A stretch of DNA of 64,000 bases from Terrimicrobiaceae bacterium (GCA_018402345.1 JAGYIV010000016.1:246188-310187); one strand, 5' to 3'. Shown: positions 45,694 to 55,557, counted from the stretch's first letter. Translations and numbers: made by a program. Notes: a model not told the origin generated them from the letters alone.

Positions 45694-46950
45694 TCAATAC
45701 GCCGCCGCGATTTCCTCCGCGATGATCTCGAGGCCAGCTTGGACATCCGCATCGGCCATGGCGAACGAGATGCGGAGGCATTCGTGGCGGTGGCGCCAGG
45801 AGTCGTCGGTGTCGCCGAAAAAGAAATACTCGCCCGGCACGACGATGACGCCGCGTTGTTTCAAGCGGTCGTAGAGTTCCCGCGAGGTGCGGCGGGCATT
45901 TTCCAGCCAGAGCCAGAGGAAAAGGGCGCCTTCGCATTCGTGGAGGCGGTAGGGGATGGAGTCCGGAAACACCTCCGAGACGACCTTGAGGGCGGCATCG
46001 CGCTTCGCGAGGTAGTATGGGCGGATGACCTCGCGGCTGAGGCGCGTGATGTCGCCATTGGCGATGAGCGGGCCGGCGATCGCCTGGCCGAAATTTCCAT
46101 TGGCGAGGCCGGTGACGGCCATCATCGACGAGACGGCGGCGGCGATCTTCGGCGGGGCGATGACGAATGCGGTGCGTGTGCCCGGCAAGCCGAATTTCGA
46201 GAGGCTCATCACGTGCACCGTGTGGTCGCTCCAGAGTGGCTTGGCGTCGGCGAACATGATGCCCGGAAACGGCCAGCCATAGGCATTGTCGATGATGAGT
46301 GGGATGCCTGCCTTCGAGGCCATGGCTTCGAGGTGGACGAGTTCGGCATCCGAAATGACATTGCCGCTCGGGTTGGTCGGGCGCGAGACGCACATGGCGG
46401 CGATTTCCGGACCGAGGGCGAGTCGGTCGAAGTCGATGGTGTATTTGAAGCGGTGGGGGGCGGTGTGGGTGATGTCAGGCCTCACCGAAGCGAACATGCC
46501 CGGCTCCAAGGCCTGGTTCGCGTAGCCGATATACTCCGGCATGAGCGGAAAGAGGATGCGGCCTGGAGTGCCGTCGGGCCGTTTGCCTCCAAAGAGGTTG
46601 AAGAGGAAATAAAACGCCGTTTGGCCCCCCGGCGTAACGGCGATGTGTTCCGGTCCCACCGGCCAGCCGAACTGCTCGCGCAGGAGGGCGGCGAGGGATT
46701 CCAGCACGCCGGGGTTGCCGCGAGGCGGGTCGTAGATGGCGAGGGTGCGGCGGAGAACGGCGGGGTCGCCCATGATCTCGCGCAGGCGGCGTTCCCAAAC
46801 GGCCTCCATCGCGGGAATGTGCGCTGGATTGCCGCCACCGAGCATGCGAGTGGACGGACCCGAGGCCGAGAGGGCATGGCCGAGGTCGTCCATGAGGAGT
46901 TCGATGCCACTGCCGCCCGAGAGCATGCCGCCGAGTGAGGAAAATGTCAT
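45694..46950 (-). CDS. avtA: Valine--pyruvate aminotransferase
   Basis: A 418-residue fold-type I PLP aminotransferase of the AvtA type. It opens FSSLGGMLSGGSGIELLMDDLGHAL, then GGGNPAHIP. PLP-site features are PGGQTAFYFLF, SRPTNPSGNVISDAEL, the catalytic Lys in HVMSLSKFGLPGTRTAFVI, and C-terminal RISFAMADADV. AvtA interconverts valine and 2-oxoisovalerate with alanine/pyruvate. ATG 46950 is selected; a farther start at 47061 lies within the divergent moeB promoter region and lacks family similarity. Confidence 0.92.
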   Translation of the reverse strand: MTFSSLGGMLSGGSGIELLMDDLGHALSASGPSTRMLGGGNPAHIPAMEAVWERRLREIMGDPAVLRRTLAIYDPPRGNPGVLESLAALLREQFGWPVGPEHIAVTPGGQTAFYFLFNLFGGKRPDGTPGRILFPLMPEYIGYANQALEPGMFASVRPDITHTAPHRFKYTIDFDRLALGPEIAAMCVSRPTNPSGNVISDAELVHLEAMASKAGIPLIIDNAYGWPFPGIMFADAKPLWSDHTVHVMSLSKFGLPGTRTAFVIAPPKIAAAVSSMMAVTGLANGNFGQAIAGPLIANGDITRLSREVIRPYYLAKRDAALKVVSEVFPDSIPYRLHECEGALFLWLWLENARRTSRELYDRLKQRGVIVVPGEYFFFGDTDDSWRHRHECLRISFAMADADVQAGLEIIAEEIAAAY

Positions 46951-47072
46951 ATTCCCCGAGGTTCTACGGGGGAGGGAACGCGGGATCAACCGCGCTGTTT
47001 GCCCCGCTGGCAGGCGGGCGCTTGCAATCGCCGGGTGCGGGGGTATTCTCGCCGGCCACATTTTTTTGATTT

Positions 47073-48263
47073 ATGCACAAAAGTATCTTGGATCCGGCGC
47101 GTGTCGGGGCGGTTGAATTCAGCAACGACGAAATCGCGCGGTATTCGCGGCATTTGATCATGCCCGAGGTGACCCTCGAGGGCCAAAAGCGCCTGAAGGC
47201 CGCAAAGGTGCTTTGCATCGGCACGGGAGGGCTGGGGTCTCCGATCGCCTTGTATCTCGCCGCCGCCGGCGTGGGCACGATGGGGTTGGTGGACTTCGAT
47301 GTGGTCGACTACTCGAATCTCCAGCGTCAAATCCTCCACGGCACGAAGGATGTGGGCCGCAAGAAGCTCAAGAGCGCGCGGGACCGGATCAAAGAGATCA
47401 ATCCCAACGTGCAGGTGAACCTCCACGACGCGCTCTTCAAGGCCGAGAACGCCATGGAGATCGTCGAGCCCTACGACATCGTGATCGACGGCACCGACAA
47501 TTTCCCCACGCGCTATCTTTCCAACGACGTGTGCGTGTTGTTGAAAAAGCCGAACATCTACGGCTCGATCTTCCGCTTCGACGGCCAATGCACGGTCTTC
47601 GCGCCGCACCTCGGCGGCCCGTGCTACCGCTGCCTGTATCCCGAGCCCCCGCCGCCAGGAATGGTGCCGAGCTGCGCGGAAGGCGGCGTGCTGGGCGTTT
47701 TGCCCGGCGTGATCGGAGTCATGCAGGCGATCGAGGCGATCAAGCTGATCGTCGGGATTGGCGAGCCATTGATCGGGCGCCTGGTTCATTTCGATGCGTT
47801 GAAGATGAAATTCCGTGAGTTCAAGATTCGCAAGGATCCGACCTGCCCGGTGTGCTCGGAGAATCCAAGCATCACGGCATTGATCGACTACGAGGAGTTC
47901 TGCGGTATCCCGCAGGCAGCCGCCGAGGAGGCCGCCGAGCCGCCTGTGCCGGAGATCACTGTCGAGGAACTCAAGGCCCGGCTCGATCGCAATGATAAAT
48001 TTGTGCTCCTCGACGTGCGCGAGCAGTTCGAGTGGGACATCGCTCGTATTCCTGGGGCGACATTGATTCCGCTCGGCGAGTTGCCCTCGCGCATGAGCGA
48101 GTTGGACTCCGCCGACGAGATTGTGATCCACTGCAAGGCGGGCATCCGCAGCGCCAACGCCCTGAGGCATCTGCAGAAGGCCGGATTTTCCAAGCTCCTC
48201 AATGTCGAGGGCGGTATCCTTGCCTGGGCCGAGCGGGTCGATCCCTCGGTGCCGAAATACTGA
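47073..48263 (+). CDS. MoeB/ThiF-type adenylyltransferase with rhodanese domain
   Basis: A 396-residue MoeZ-like protein. The E1 domain (residues 1-~270) has ARYSRHLIMPEVTLEGQKRL, the ATP-binding GTGGLGSPIALYLAAAGVG and zinc ligands in CYRCLYPEP and CPVC. The rhodanese domain (residues ~295-396) has VLLDVREQFEWDIARI and active Cys in VIHCKAGIRSANAL. It adenylates small sulfur-carrier proteins (MoaD/ThiS types) and donates sulfur. It is divergent from avtA and 16 bases ahead of the Trm112-like gene. The carrier partner is not in the window. Confidence 0.93.
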   Translation: MHKSILDPARVGAVEFSNDEIARYSRHLIMPEVTLEGQKRLKAAKVLCIGTGGLGSPIALYLAAAGVGTMGLVDFDVVDYSNLQRQILHGTKDVGRKKLKSARDRIKEINPNVQVNLHDALFKAENAMEIVEPYDIVIDGTDNFPTRYLSNDVCVLLKKPNIYGSIFRFDGQCTVFAPHLGGPCYRCLYPEPPPPGMVPSCAEGGVLGVLPGVIGVMQAIEAIKLIVGIGEPLIGRLVHFDALKMKFREFKIRKDPTCPVCSENPSITALIDYEEFCGIPQAAAEEAAEPPVPEITVEELKARLDRNDKFVLLDVREQFEWDIARIPGATLIPLGELPSRMSELDSADEIVIHCKAGIRSANALRHLQKAGFSKLLNVEGGILAWAERVDPSVPKY

Positions 48264-48279
48264 CCGCCGCAGGCAAACA

Positions 48280-48537
48280 ATGCATGCGAACCCCTACAGC
48301 GAGCTCCTTGTTTGCCCGCAGACCCGCAAGCCCCTGCGAATGGCGACCGAGCAGGAGTTGCACGCCTTGAAGCAGCGGGAGGGGATGGAAAAGGTCGAAG
48401 GGGCGTGGATTCGCTCGGACCGCGCTGTCGCGTATCCTGTGATGCGCGGTATTCCGTTGCTGACCGAGGCCAATGCCATTTCCCTTAGCGCCACGCGCCG
48501 CAAACCCAAGACCGACGAGACACCCGAGAATCCATGA
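48280..48537 (+). CDS. Trm112-family small protein
   Basis: An 85-residue Trm112-type protein: YSELLVCPQTRKPLRMATEQEL and VAYPVMRGIPLLTEANAI, the usual fold with a single CP near the N-terminus. Trm112 homologues stabilise partner methyltransferases in eukaryotes and archaea; the bacterial role is less clear. ATG 48280 is chosen; upstream codons in the frame lie within the moeB 3' end. It overlaps thrS by four bases (ATGA), so it is coupled to thrS. Confidence 0.82.
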   Translation: MHANPYSELLVCPQTRKPLRMATEQELHALKQREGMEKVEGAWIRSDRAVAYPVMRGIPLLTEANAISLSATRRKPKTDETPENP

Positions 48538-50336
48538 CCGAACTTGAACGCACCCGCCACTCCGCCGCCCATGTCCTTGCCACGGCGATCCTGAAAATCT
48601 GGCCCGAGGCCCAATTCGCCGCCGGCCCGCCCGTGGAGAACGGCTTTTACTACGATGTCGACCTCCCGCACCGCATCTCGCCCGAGGATTTCGAGCGGAT
48701 CGAGGAGGAGATGAAAAAGGAGGTGAAGGCAAACCATGTGTTCGAGCGGGTGGAGATTTCGCGCGCCGATGCGCTGGCCATGGCCGAGCGCGGGGAGCTT
48801 GCTGCCCTTGGTGCGCGGGGCGTCGCCTCGAAGTTCAAGTTGGACATCGTGCAACGCATCCCCGAGGGCGAAACGATCACGCTGTATCGCAACGGCGAAT
48901 TCACCGACCTCTGCGCCGGGCCGCACGTGATGCGCACCGGCAATATCGGCGCGTTCAAGCTCACGCATGTCGCCAGCGCGTATTACAAGGGCGACGAGCG
49001 GAACCCTCAACTGCAGCGCATCTACGGCACGGCATTCAAAAACAAGACGGCGATGGCCGAGTATTTTGCCATGCTCGAGGAGGCCAAGAAGCGCGACCAC
49101 CGCAAGATCGGCGCTGAGATGGGTCTCTACGCGATCGACTCCGAGTATGTCGGCCCCGGCATGCCGCTGTGGTTGCCCAAGGGCGCGGTGCTGGTCGAGG
49201 AGCTTGAGCGGTTGGCCAAGGAGACGGAATTCGCCGCCGGTTATGTGCGTGTGCGCACGCCGCATCTGGCCAAGGAGAAGATGTATAAAACCTCCGGTCA
49301 CCTGCCCTACTACGCCGAGAGCATGTTTCCGCCCATGGAGTTGAAGGAAGCAGGCGAGGGGGAGGGCGGGGAGGCCGAGCGGTATTATCTGAAGGCGATG
49401 AACTGCCCGCACCACCACCGCATCTTCGCCGCCGAGCCGCGAAGCTACCGCGACCTGCCGCTGCGCCTCGCGGAATACGGCTGTTGCTACCGCTACGAGC
49501 AATCCGGCGAGTTGTTCGGCCTCATGCGGGTGCGGTCGCTGAACATGAACGACGCGCATATTTACTGCACCGAGGAGCAATTCGCCGCGGAGTTTCGCGC
49601 GGTGAACGAGATGTATCTGCGCTACTTCAAGATTTTCGGTCTGGAGAAATACCAGATGCGTTTTTCAACCCATGATCCCGAGAAGCTCGGGCAGAAATTT
49701 GTGAATGAACCCGAGCTTTGGAAGAAGACCGAGGACATGGTGCGGCGGGTGCTGGTCGAGAGCGGGATCAATTTTGTCGAGGTGCCCAACGAGGCCGCCT
49801 TTTACGGCCCCAAGATCGACGTGCAGGTGTGGAGCGCGATCGGGCGGGAATTCACCATCGCCACGAACCAGGTGGATTTCGCCGTGCCCGCCAAGTTTGG
49901 CCTCCACTACCGCGACCGCGACAATTCTGAAAAGACGCCGCTCTGCATCCACCGCGCGCCGCTGGGCACCCACGAGCGCTTTATCGGATTCCTCATCGAG
50001 CACTACGCCGGGAATTTCCCGCTGTGGCTGGCTCCCGAGCAGGTGCGCGTGGTCACGCTCAACGACGACCAGGTGCTCATCGACTACGCCGAGCCGATTG
50101 TCCGTTCCCTGCGGGCGGCAATGGTTCGCGCCGAGGGGGATTTCGGCTCGGATCCGGTGAAGGCCAAGATCGCCGAAGCCGAGAAGGCGCGGGTGCACAC
50201 GATGCTTGTCATCGGCCACCGCGATGTCGAGGCCGGCAATGTGAGCGTGCGCCTGCACGGCAAGGGAAATGTCGGAGCCATGCCGACCAGCGAGGTCGTC
50301 GAGGAAATCATCGAATCGATTCGCCTGCGGCGGTAG
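48534..50336 (+). CDS. thrS: Threonyl-tRNA synthetase lacking the TGS domain
   Basis: A 600-residue class II ThrRS that charges tRNA-Thr. It starts at the editing domain: HSAAHVLATAI (HxxxH zinc-like motif) and DLCAGPHV (Cys/His), so post-transfer editing should be intact. The catalytic domain has MNCPHHHRIF, RYEQSGELFGLMRVRS and C-terminal HRAPLGTHERFIGFLIEHY, then the anticodon-binding domain. Family members are usually ~640 residues with an N-terminal TGS domain, absent here. Initiation may use the ATG overlapping the Trm112 stop; no upstream TGS-like sequence in any frame was seen within the Trm112 gene. Confidence 0.95.
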   Translation: MTELERTRHSAAHVLATAILKIWPEAQFAAGPPVENGFYYDVDLPHRISPEDFERIEEEMKKEVKANHVFERVEISRADALAMAERGELAALGARGVASKFKLDIVQRIPEGETITLYRNGEFTDLCAGPHVMRTGNIGAFKLTHVASAYYKGDERNPQLQRIYGTAFKNKTAMAEYFAMLEEAKKRDHRKIGAEMGLYAIDSEYVGPGMPLWLPKGAVLVEELERLAKETEFAAGYVRVRTPHLAKEKMYKTSGHLPYYAESMFPPMELKEAGEGEGGEAERYYLKAMNCPHHHRIFAAEPRSYRDLPLRLAEYGCCYRYEQSGELFGLMRVRSLNMNDAHIYCTEEQFAAEFRAVNEMYLRYFKIFGLEKYQMRFSTHDPEKLGQKFVNEPELWKKTEDMVRRVLVESGINFVEVPNEAAFYGPKIDVQVWSAIGREFTIATNQVDFAVPAKFGLHYRDRDNSEKTPLCIHRAPLGTHERFIGFLIEHYAGNFPLWLAPEQVRVVTLNDDQVLIDYAEPIVRSLRAAMVRAEGDFGSDPVKAKIAEAEKARVHTMLVIGHRDVEAGNVSVRLHGKGNVGAMPTSEVVEEIIESIRLRR

Positions 50337-50372
50337 CGCCGGAGAAAGAAAACGTCGGGCAACCCCCAGCCC

Positions 50373-50804
50373 TCAGGCGGCGGCGGCAAAGCGCTGGCGC
50401 ATGGCCTCGGCGCGTTGCCTTGCATCGCGGTTCCGCTCCATCGATCGGGCGGCGGATTCTGCCAACGCCCGGGAATTATCAGCCGCCTCCGCTTGGGCCT
50501 TGGCGGATTCCTTGCGGTCAGTCTCATTCACGACTTGGCGGATGTCCGCGGCCGGTTTGGGGGGAGGCGCTGTAGTGGTGGATTTCGCCCGTTGCGGCTC
50601 TGGCGGGGGAGGAGTGGTGGCTTTTGGCTCTGGAGCAGGTTGCGGCGGGCGGGCTTGCGGCGCGTCCACCCTCGTCGCCTCCTTGACCCTGTCTTTGGAC
50701 TCGCGGGCGAGGTCCTGCATTTTCTGGAAATTCGCACTCTGCGCCTGCGACTCAATAAGCGAGCGGTAATACTGGGCGGCTTGATTGCTGGCGGAGATGG
50801 TCAT
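50373..50804 (-). CDS. Low-complexity Ala/Pro/Gln-rich protein of unknown function
   Basis: A 143-residue soluble protein: MTISASNQAAQYYRSLIESQAQSANFQKMQDLARESKDRVKEA, a helical opening, then a Pro-rich linker (QPAPEPKATTPPPPEPQ) and a second Ala/Arg-rich helix (ESAKAQAEAADNSRALAESAARSMERNRDAR). No family is recognised. The linker plus two amphipathic helices suggests a coiled-coil or scaffold protein. ATG 50804 is preferred over the upstream frame. It is convergent with thrS (stops 37 bases apart). Confidence 0.55.
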   Translation of the reverse strand: MTISASNQAAQYYRSLIESQAQSANFQKMQDLARESKDRVKEATRVDAPQARPPQPAPEPKATTPPPPEPQRAKSTTTAPPPKPAADIRQVVNETDRKESAKAQAEAADNSRALAESAARSMERNRDARQRAEAMRQRFAAAA

Positions 50805-51057
50805 GGGATGGGCGCTGGCTGGACGAAAGATTGGTCCGGGTGATGTGCGGCGCAATACTTTTCTGTGTTTTAGGTTACGTCAACAGTGGATTTGTAGACG
50901 TGCCTGCAGGCATGCCGGTGTTCAGCGAACGCGCAATGCGCCTGAAGTTAGGGTCCACTCTGGCCACCGGCTTGACAACTAGCCCAAGTTCCGCAGTTCA
51001 AAAAGTCGTTTTGTTGTTTTTGAATGGTTTGTGTGATTTTTCAGTCCGGTTTCGGCA

Positions 51058-51345
51058 CTACATATTGACCATTTTGGATTGGCGGGGGATTTGGAGGCCG
51101 AGATGGGCGAGGAGTTGGGCCACTTCTTTTTCTGGCTTGGCCACCACTCGCAGGCGCAGGGTGTGGCGGTCTTGGTTGCGTTCGACTGGGAGCAGAACAT
51201 CCATGCTTTTGATCGTGGAGATGGCGGAGACGAGTTTTCGCGCACAGGTGCCCATGCCTTTGGAAGCCATCCATTGTTCGAGCGAGCGCCAGAGGGCTAG
51301 GGCGAGGAAGCAGACGAGGATGTGGGCCTCCACGCGGCTTTCGCC
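51058..51345 (-). pseudogene. IS1634-family transposase, 3' fragment
   Basis: Only the C-terminal ~95 residues remain: ESRVEAHILVCFLALALWRSLEQWM, then KMVNM before the stop. This matches the conserved end of IS1634-like DDE transposases. The sequence upstream switches abruptly to a porin fragment at ~51350, so the element is truncated and non-functional. No terminal inverted repeat was recognised. Confidence 0.75.
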
Positions 51346-51355
51346 TGGGCAAGGC

Positions 51356-51598
51356 GCCTGGTGGGAATGGAACACCGCCACCGATGACTGGCTTGGATCG
51401 CGAACCAGTTTGGAAGAAAAAGGTCTGGAGATTTTCGGCAGCTACACCTCAGAACTGTGGGGAAACACCACCGGAGGACTCAAACAAGGCACCGTCTACA
51501 CGGGATTGCTGGATTTTGGGGCCAACCTCGACCTTGAGAAGCTCGTGGGATGGCAAGGCGCAAGCGTCAGCACGACTTGGCTCTGGTTGAGCGGGCGC
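51356..51598 (+). pseudogene. Carbohydrate porin (OprB-like) 5' fragment
   Basis: Around 80 residues with the N-terminal OprB signature: WWEWNTATDDWLGSRTSLEEKGLEIFGSYTSELWGN and GLLDFGANLDLEKLVGW. The rest of the ~400-residue beta-barrel is missing and no start codon or signal peptide is attached. It lies between an IS1634 remnant and a DtxR remnant, in a different frame from the latter. Confidence 0.7.
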
Positions 51599-51630
51599 GG
51601 CGGAGCTTGTGGGTTGACTCTCCGCTCTGC

Positions 51631-51975
51631 GTGTCCGACCGGGTCCTTGAGCAGATGTCAGCCAAGCTGGGCAATCCAGCCACCGATCCCCATGGATCCC
51701 CGATTCCCGGAACGGATGGAGAATTCAAAGAACTCGATCTGGGCTCGCCCCTCGCCGAGTTTATCCCCATTCAGAAAGTGAAAATCACCCAAGTGCGTCA
51801 GCAGAGCTGTGAATTTTTGGAATTCCTCGGAAACCACTCCATCAAACCCGGCGAACGGTTTGTGGTCCGAGCAGCAGATAGCAACGCACAAACGATCACC
51901 CTCGAGCGTAAGGGTTCAGCCCCAGTGGTCTTGTCCCTGCAAGCAGCCAAGGGAATCTGGGCCATGGGTTCTTGA
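51631..51975 (+). pseudogene. DtxR/MntR-type regulator, C-terminal fragment
   Basis: About 115 residues: VLEQMSAKLGNPATDPHGSPIPGTDGEF is the end of the metal-binding dimer domain, followed by a FeoA-like SH3 domain (LAEFIPIQKVKITQVRQQS ... GERFVVRAADSNAQTITL). The N-terminal winged helix is absent. DtxR relatives sense Mn2+/Fe2+. The open frame extends upstream to 51550 but that part has no similarity to the family. Confidence 0.72.
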
Positions 51976-52096
51976 TCGAGCGAGGTCACGATTTTGGAAT
52001 CAAGGTCATGGGACCTCATCTTTCTCCCAAGACAGGAGGTCTCCCAGTTTGAAATTTGACGGGTAGACGGGCTCTACTTCAGCTTTTGAAGAAGTT

Positions 52097-52273
52097 TTAG
52101 AAAGAGCGCCCTGCAGGGCTTTTGCGCTCCGCACGTCGAAGCGCCTCGGTCAAAATGGAGCGAACCATCCCGAAATCAATATGCTTTTCCAACTCTTCCA
52201 ACGGGTCTTTCAAGCGACGCAATGCGGCAAAGCGCTGACTTTCATCAAAAAAAGAAGGCTTGGGATGATTCCA
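52097..52273 (-). pseudogene. IS5-family transposase, N-terminal fragment
   Basis: Around 58 residues with the IS5 N-terminal pattern: FFDESQRFAALRRLKDPLEELEKHIDF, then MVRSILTEALRRAERKSPAG, ending at a TAA. The catalytic DDE domain is missing. It is AT-richer than its surroundings. Together with the three preceding fragments it marks a decayed insertion hot spot. Confidence 0.65.
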
Positions 52274-52545
52274 AGCGATTATTTCACAGAAAATAATGGG
52301 CCATTTCCATGATGGGAAGTTTTTTGAAATCTTTAAAACTTATAATAATCAAGAAATTCACGCAGAATTTTTAAAATTATAAAAATTCAGTTGATCGGGA
52401 AGGAGAGCGTTCTTCTAAGCCAAAATGCTCTTGGTTTGGGCACTGTAAGATGTGGCTTTCCCGCGCTCCCCCCTTTTTCAAGCGGCTCCTTTTCTCTTGC
52501 TTGCATGGGGCAAAGCTAATACAGAAAAACTTAGTGTTTTTGTCG

Positions 52546-53478
52546 ATGATCGATCCCACCACTAATTTAGCCATCGCGGAATCCTTTCTGCAGCCGATGG
52601 GGCCTGTGGCGGCGGAGCAGTTGAGACATCTCAAAATCGTCACCCTCCTCACTTTGATCGCCGTGGTTCCCGTCATGGTGGCCACGCCATGGATTCTGTG
52701 GCGCTACCGTCGTAGCAAGCCGACTGGCGAATACCGTCCGAACTGGGAGTCGAACTTGGCACTGGAATGGTTGATGTGGGGCGTGCCGATTGTTGTCGTC
52801 GCTCTGATCGGGGTCAGCCTGACGATCATGACTTTTCGTCTCGACCCCTACAAGGAACTGGGCAAAGACCCGCTGCAAGTTCAGGTGATCGGTCTCGATT
52901 GGAAATGGATTTTCATCTATCCGGACGAGGGTGTTGCTTTGGTGGACGAGTTGGTCGTGCCTGAGGGGCGCGCGGTCGAGTTGACATTGACGACCGATAC
53001 CGTGATGCAGAGCCTGCAAATCTCGGCGATCGTGGGTCAAATCTACGCCATGCCAGCGATGACCACGAAGTTGAACTTCATTGCTGCCAAACAGGGCGAG
53101 GCCCAGGGGATGAACTCCCAGTTCACCGGCAACGGATTCTGGAAGCAGAAGTTCCAAGTTTATTCGGTTTCCAAGGAGGACTACGCCGCCCGGATGAAAA
53201 AGGCGCAATCGAGCGACCTCTCGCTCACCGCCGACACCTATGCCATTCTGGCCATGCAGGGGACTTCGGAAGAGGCAAAAAAACCCCTCGCCATCGAGGA
53301 TCGAAAGGGGCCGATTGAAATGGTCCTCGGGGATCCGAAAATTTTTCAACGCGTGCTGGCCCGCTACATGGTCGAGGACATGACTCCGGAAAGCCAACCG
53401 GGCAGTCCCTCCTACGATCCCAAGAAATCCCCCCTCCCGCCGGCATCAGATAAACCCATGATGGGAATGGAAATGTAA
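52546..53478 (+). CDS. cyoA: Cytochrome bo-type quinol oxidase subunit II
   Basis: A ~310-residue heme-copper oxidase subunit II. Two N-terminal membrane helices (IVTLLTLIAVVPVMVATPWILW; LMWGVPIVVVALIGVSLTIM) precede the cupredoxin domain (DWKWIFIYPDEGVALVDELVVPEGRAVELTLTTDTVMQSLQI). The Cu-A ligand pattern CxxxC is absent (QIYAMPAMTTKLNF in that position), as in quinol oxidases of the CyoA type. It forms the electron entry with cyoB. ATG 52546 (MIDPTTNL) is chosen; the frame opens upstream at 52450 with a less typical leader. It heads cyoABCD. Confidence 0.88.
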   Translation: MIDPTTNLAIAESFLQPMGPVAAEQLRHLKIVTLLTLIAVVPVMVATPWILWRYRRSKPTGEYRPNWESNLALEWLMWGVPIVVVALIGVSLTIMTFRLDPYKELGKDPLQVQVIGLDWKWIFIYPDEGVALVDELVVPEGRAVELTLTTDTVMQSLQISAIVGQIYAMPAMTTKLNFIAAKQGEAQGMNSQFTGNGFWKQKFQVYSVSKEDYAARMKKAQSSDLSLTADTYAILAMQGTSEEAKKPLAIEDRKGPIEMVLGDPKIFQRVLARYMVEDMTPESQPGSPSYDPKKSPLPPASDKPMMGMEM

Positions 53479-53479
53479 A

Positions 53480-55557
53480 ATGCTCGACGCGATTTTTGGC
53501 AGATTAACTTGGGACTCGATCATCCTCGTTCAGGCGGTCGAGGAACCAAATATCAACACCTTCATCACCGCCAGTGCGGCGGCCATGATGCCGGTCGGAG
53601 GAGTGATGATTGTCGCTCTTCTCACCTGGATGAAGTGGTGGAAGCCTCTTTTCGAATGGCTGACGAGTGTCGATCACAAAAAAATCGGCACGATGTATAT
53701 CATTTTTGCGGTGATTATGCTGTTCCGCGGAGTTGTCGAGGGCATGCTGATGCGGGCGAATCAGGCGGTCGGCCTCAATGGCGGGTTTCTCTCCTCGGAT
53801 CACTTCAACCAGCTTTTCACGACCCACGGCACGAACATGATCTTTTTCGTGGCGATGCCTTTTCTTTTTGGCCTGATCAATATCGTGGTTCCCTTGCAGA
53901 TCGGTGCCAGGGATGTGGCCTTTCCGAGGCTGAATCAAATCAGCCTGGGTCTCACGGCGGCCGGCGGATTTCTTTTCATGATCTCGCTGATGGTCGGCGA
54001 GTTTTCGACGGGTGGCTGGACCGGGTATCCCTCGTTCACCGGCCGCTTGGTCAACCCCGGCGTCGGTCCCGATTATTACATCCTCGCCATCGCGATTTCT
54101 GGCATCGGCTCCACTCTCACGGGCGTCAACTTTTCGGTGACCATTTACAAGTTGCGAACGGCGGGGATGAGTTTCATGAGGATGCCGCTGTTCACTTGGA
54201 CGGCCCTCTGCACCTCTATCCTGCTGATCTTTGCGATGCCGCCCCTCACAGCCTGCTGCGCCATGCTCGGGCTCGACCGCTTTCTCGGTTTCCACTTTTT
54301 ACGAACGACATGGGCGGGAATTTGATGAATTTCATCAACCTGTTCTGGATGTTCGGCCACCCGGAGGTTTACATCCTCGTCCTGCCGGCGTTCGGGGTGA
54401 TGTCGGAAATCGCCTCCACCTATTCCGGGAAGCGGCTTTACGGCTACACCAGTATTGTTGCCGCCACGATGTGCATCGCGGTTCTCTCGTTCACGGTCTG
54501 GCTGCACCACTTCTTCACCATGGGGCAATCGGCCACGGTGAATGCCGCCTTTGGCGTGGCGACGATGCTGATTGCCATCCCGACGGGGGTGAAAATCTAC
54601 GATTGGCTGGCGACACTTTGGGGCGGTCGGATTCGGTTTACGGCCCCGATGATCTACCTCTGCGGGTTTTTCGTCCTCTTCACGATCGGCGGTCTCAGCG
54701 GGGTGATCCTCGCGAGCCCCACCTTGGATTACCAACTGCACAACAGCCAGTTTCTGGTCGCGCATTTTCATAATGTGATCATTCCCGGAGTCCTGTTCGG
54801 AATTCTTGCGGGCATTCACATCTGGTTCCCCAAAATTTACGGGTTCCGGCTCATGGAGAGTTTGTCCCGCATCACCGCATTCCTGTGGGCGATCGGCTTC
54901 ATTCTGGCCTTCATGCCTCTCTACCAAACCGGCTTGATGGGCATGACCCGGCGAACCGTGGCCTACGAGGATCCGGATCTTGTTCCGTGGATGATTGTCT
55001 CGGGAATCGGGTCGCTCATTCTCGGCCTCGCCTTCCTTTCCATCCTCCTGACAATCTTCGTAAGCGTTTTAAACCGGAAAAAATTGATGGTTCCCTTTGG
55101 AGATCCTTGGGACGGACGCACCCTCGAGTGGTGGACCCCCGCGCCAACTCCCGAATGGAATTTTGCTGTTCTGCCCAAAGTCGAATGCCGGGATGCCTTC
55201 GCGGATGCCAAGGAAAAGGGCACGGCCTACCAACCGATCGAGAAATACGACGACATCGAGATGCCCGCAAACACCTATTACGGCTTTATCATTATGATCA
55301 TGGCCTCTGGGCTCGGCTTCGGCTTGGTCTGGCACATGTGGTGGCTCGCCATCGCCTCCCTCCTCGGCGCCATCGCGACAGCCATCATTTACGCGTTTCT
55401 GCCTCAAAAACATAATATCATTCCCGCCGCCGAGGTGCGCGAGATCGATGAAGCCTGGCGCCGGGCGGCCCGCGAGGGCAGAGGAGTCACGCGCGACGAT
55501 GAGTGCAACGCGGCAAACAAAGGGCTGGCCCGTCCCGACAACATCACCAATCCATGA
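53480..55557 (+). CDS. cyoB: Cytochrome bo-type quinol oxidase subunit I, frame broken once
   Basis: Two frames give one ~692-residue subunit I, the proton-pumping oxygen-reducing core. The first frame holds the N-terminal helices and FTTHGTNMIFFVAMPFLFGL (low-spin heme His). The second holds MFGHPEVYILVLP (Cu-B His), WLHHFFTMGQ (His pair), the TFRAP-type region and VAHFHNVIIPG (heme His pair), ending in the long CyoB tail. The switch is at the T5 run 54296-54300, where CAC-TTT-TTT-ACG would give HFFTNDMGG. One missing T therefore explains the break. Subunits II-IV follow intact, so a sequencing indel is likelier than loss of function. Confidence 0.9.

Noticed and set aside
50831..51781. A single 316-residue gene on the plus strand
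   Set aside because: It is a composite of antisense transposase, a porin fragment and out-of-frame regulator sequence.
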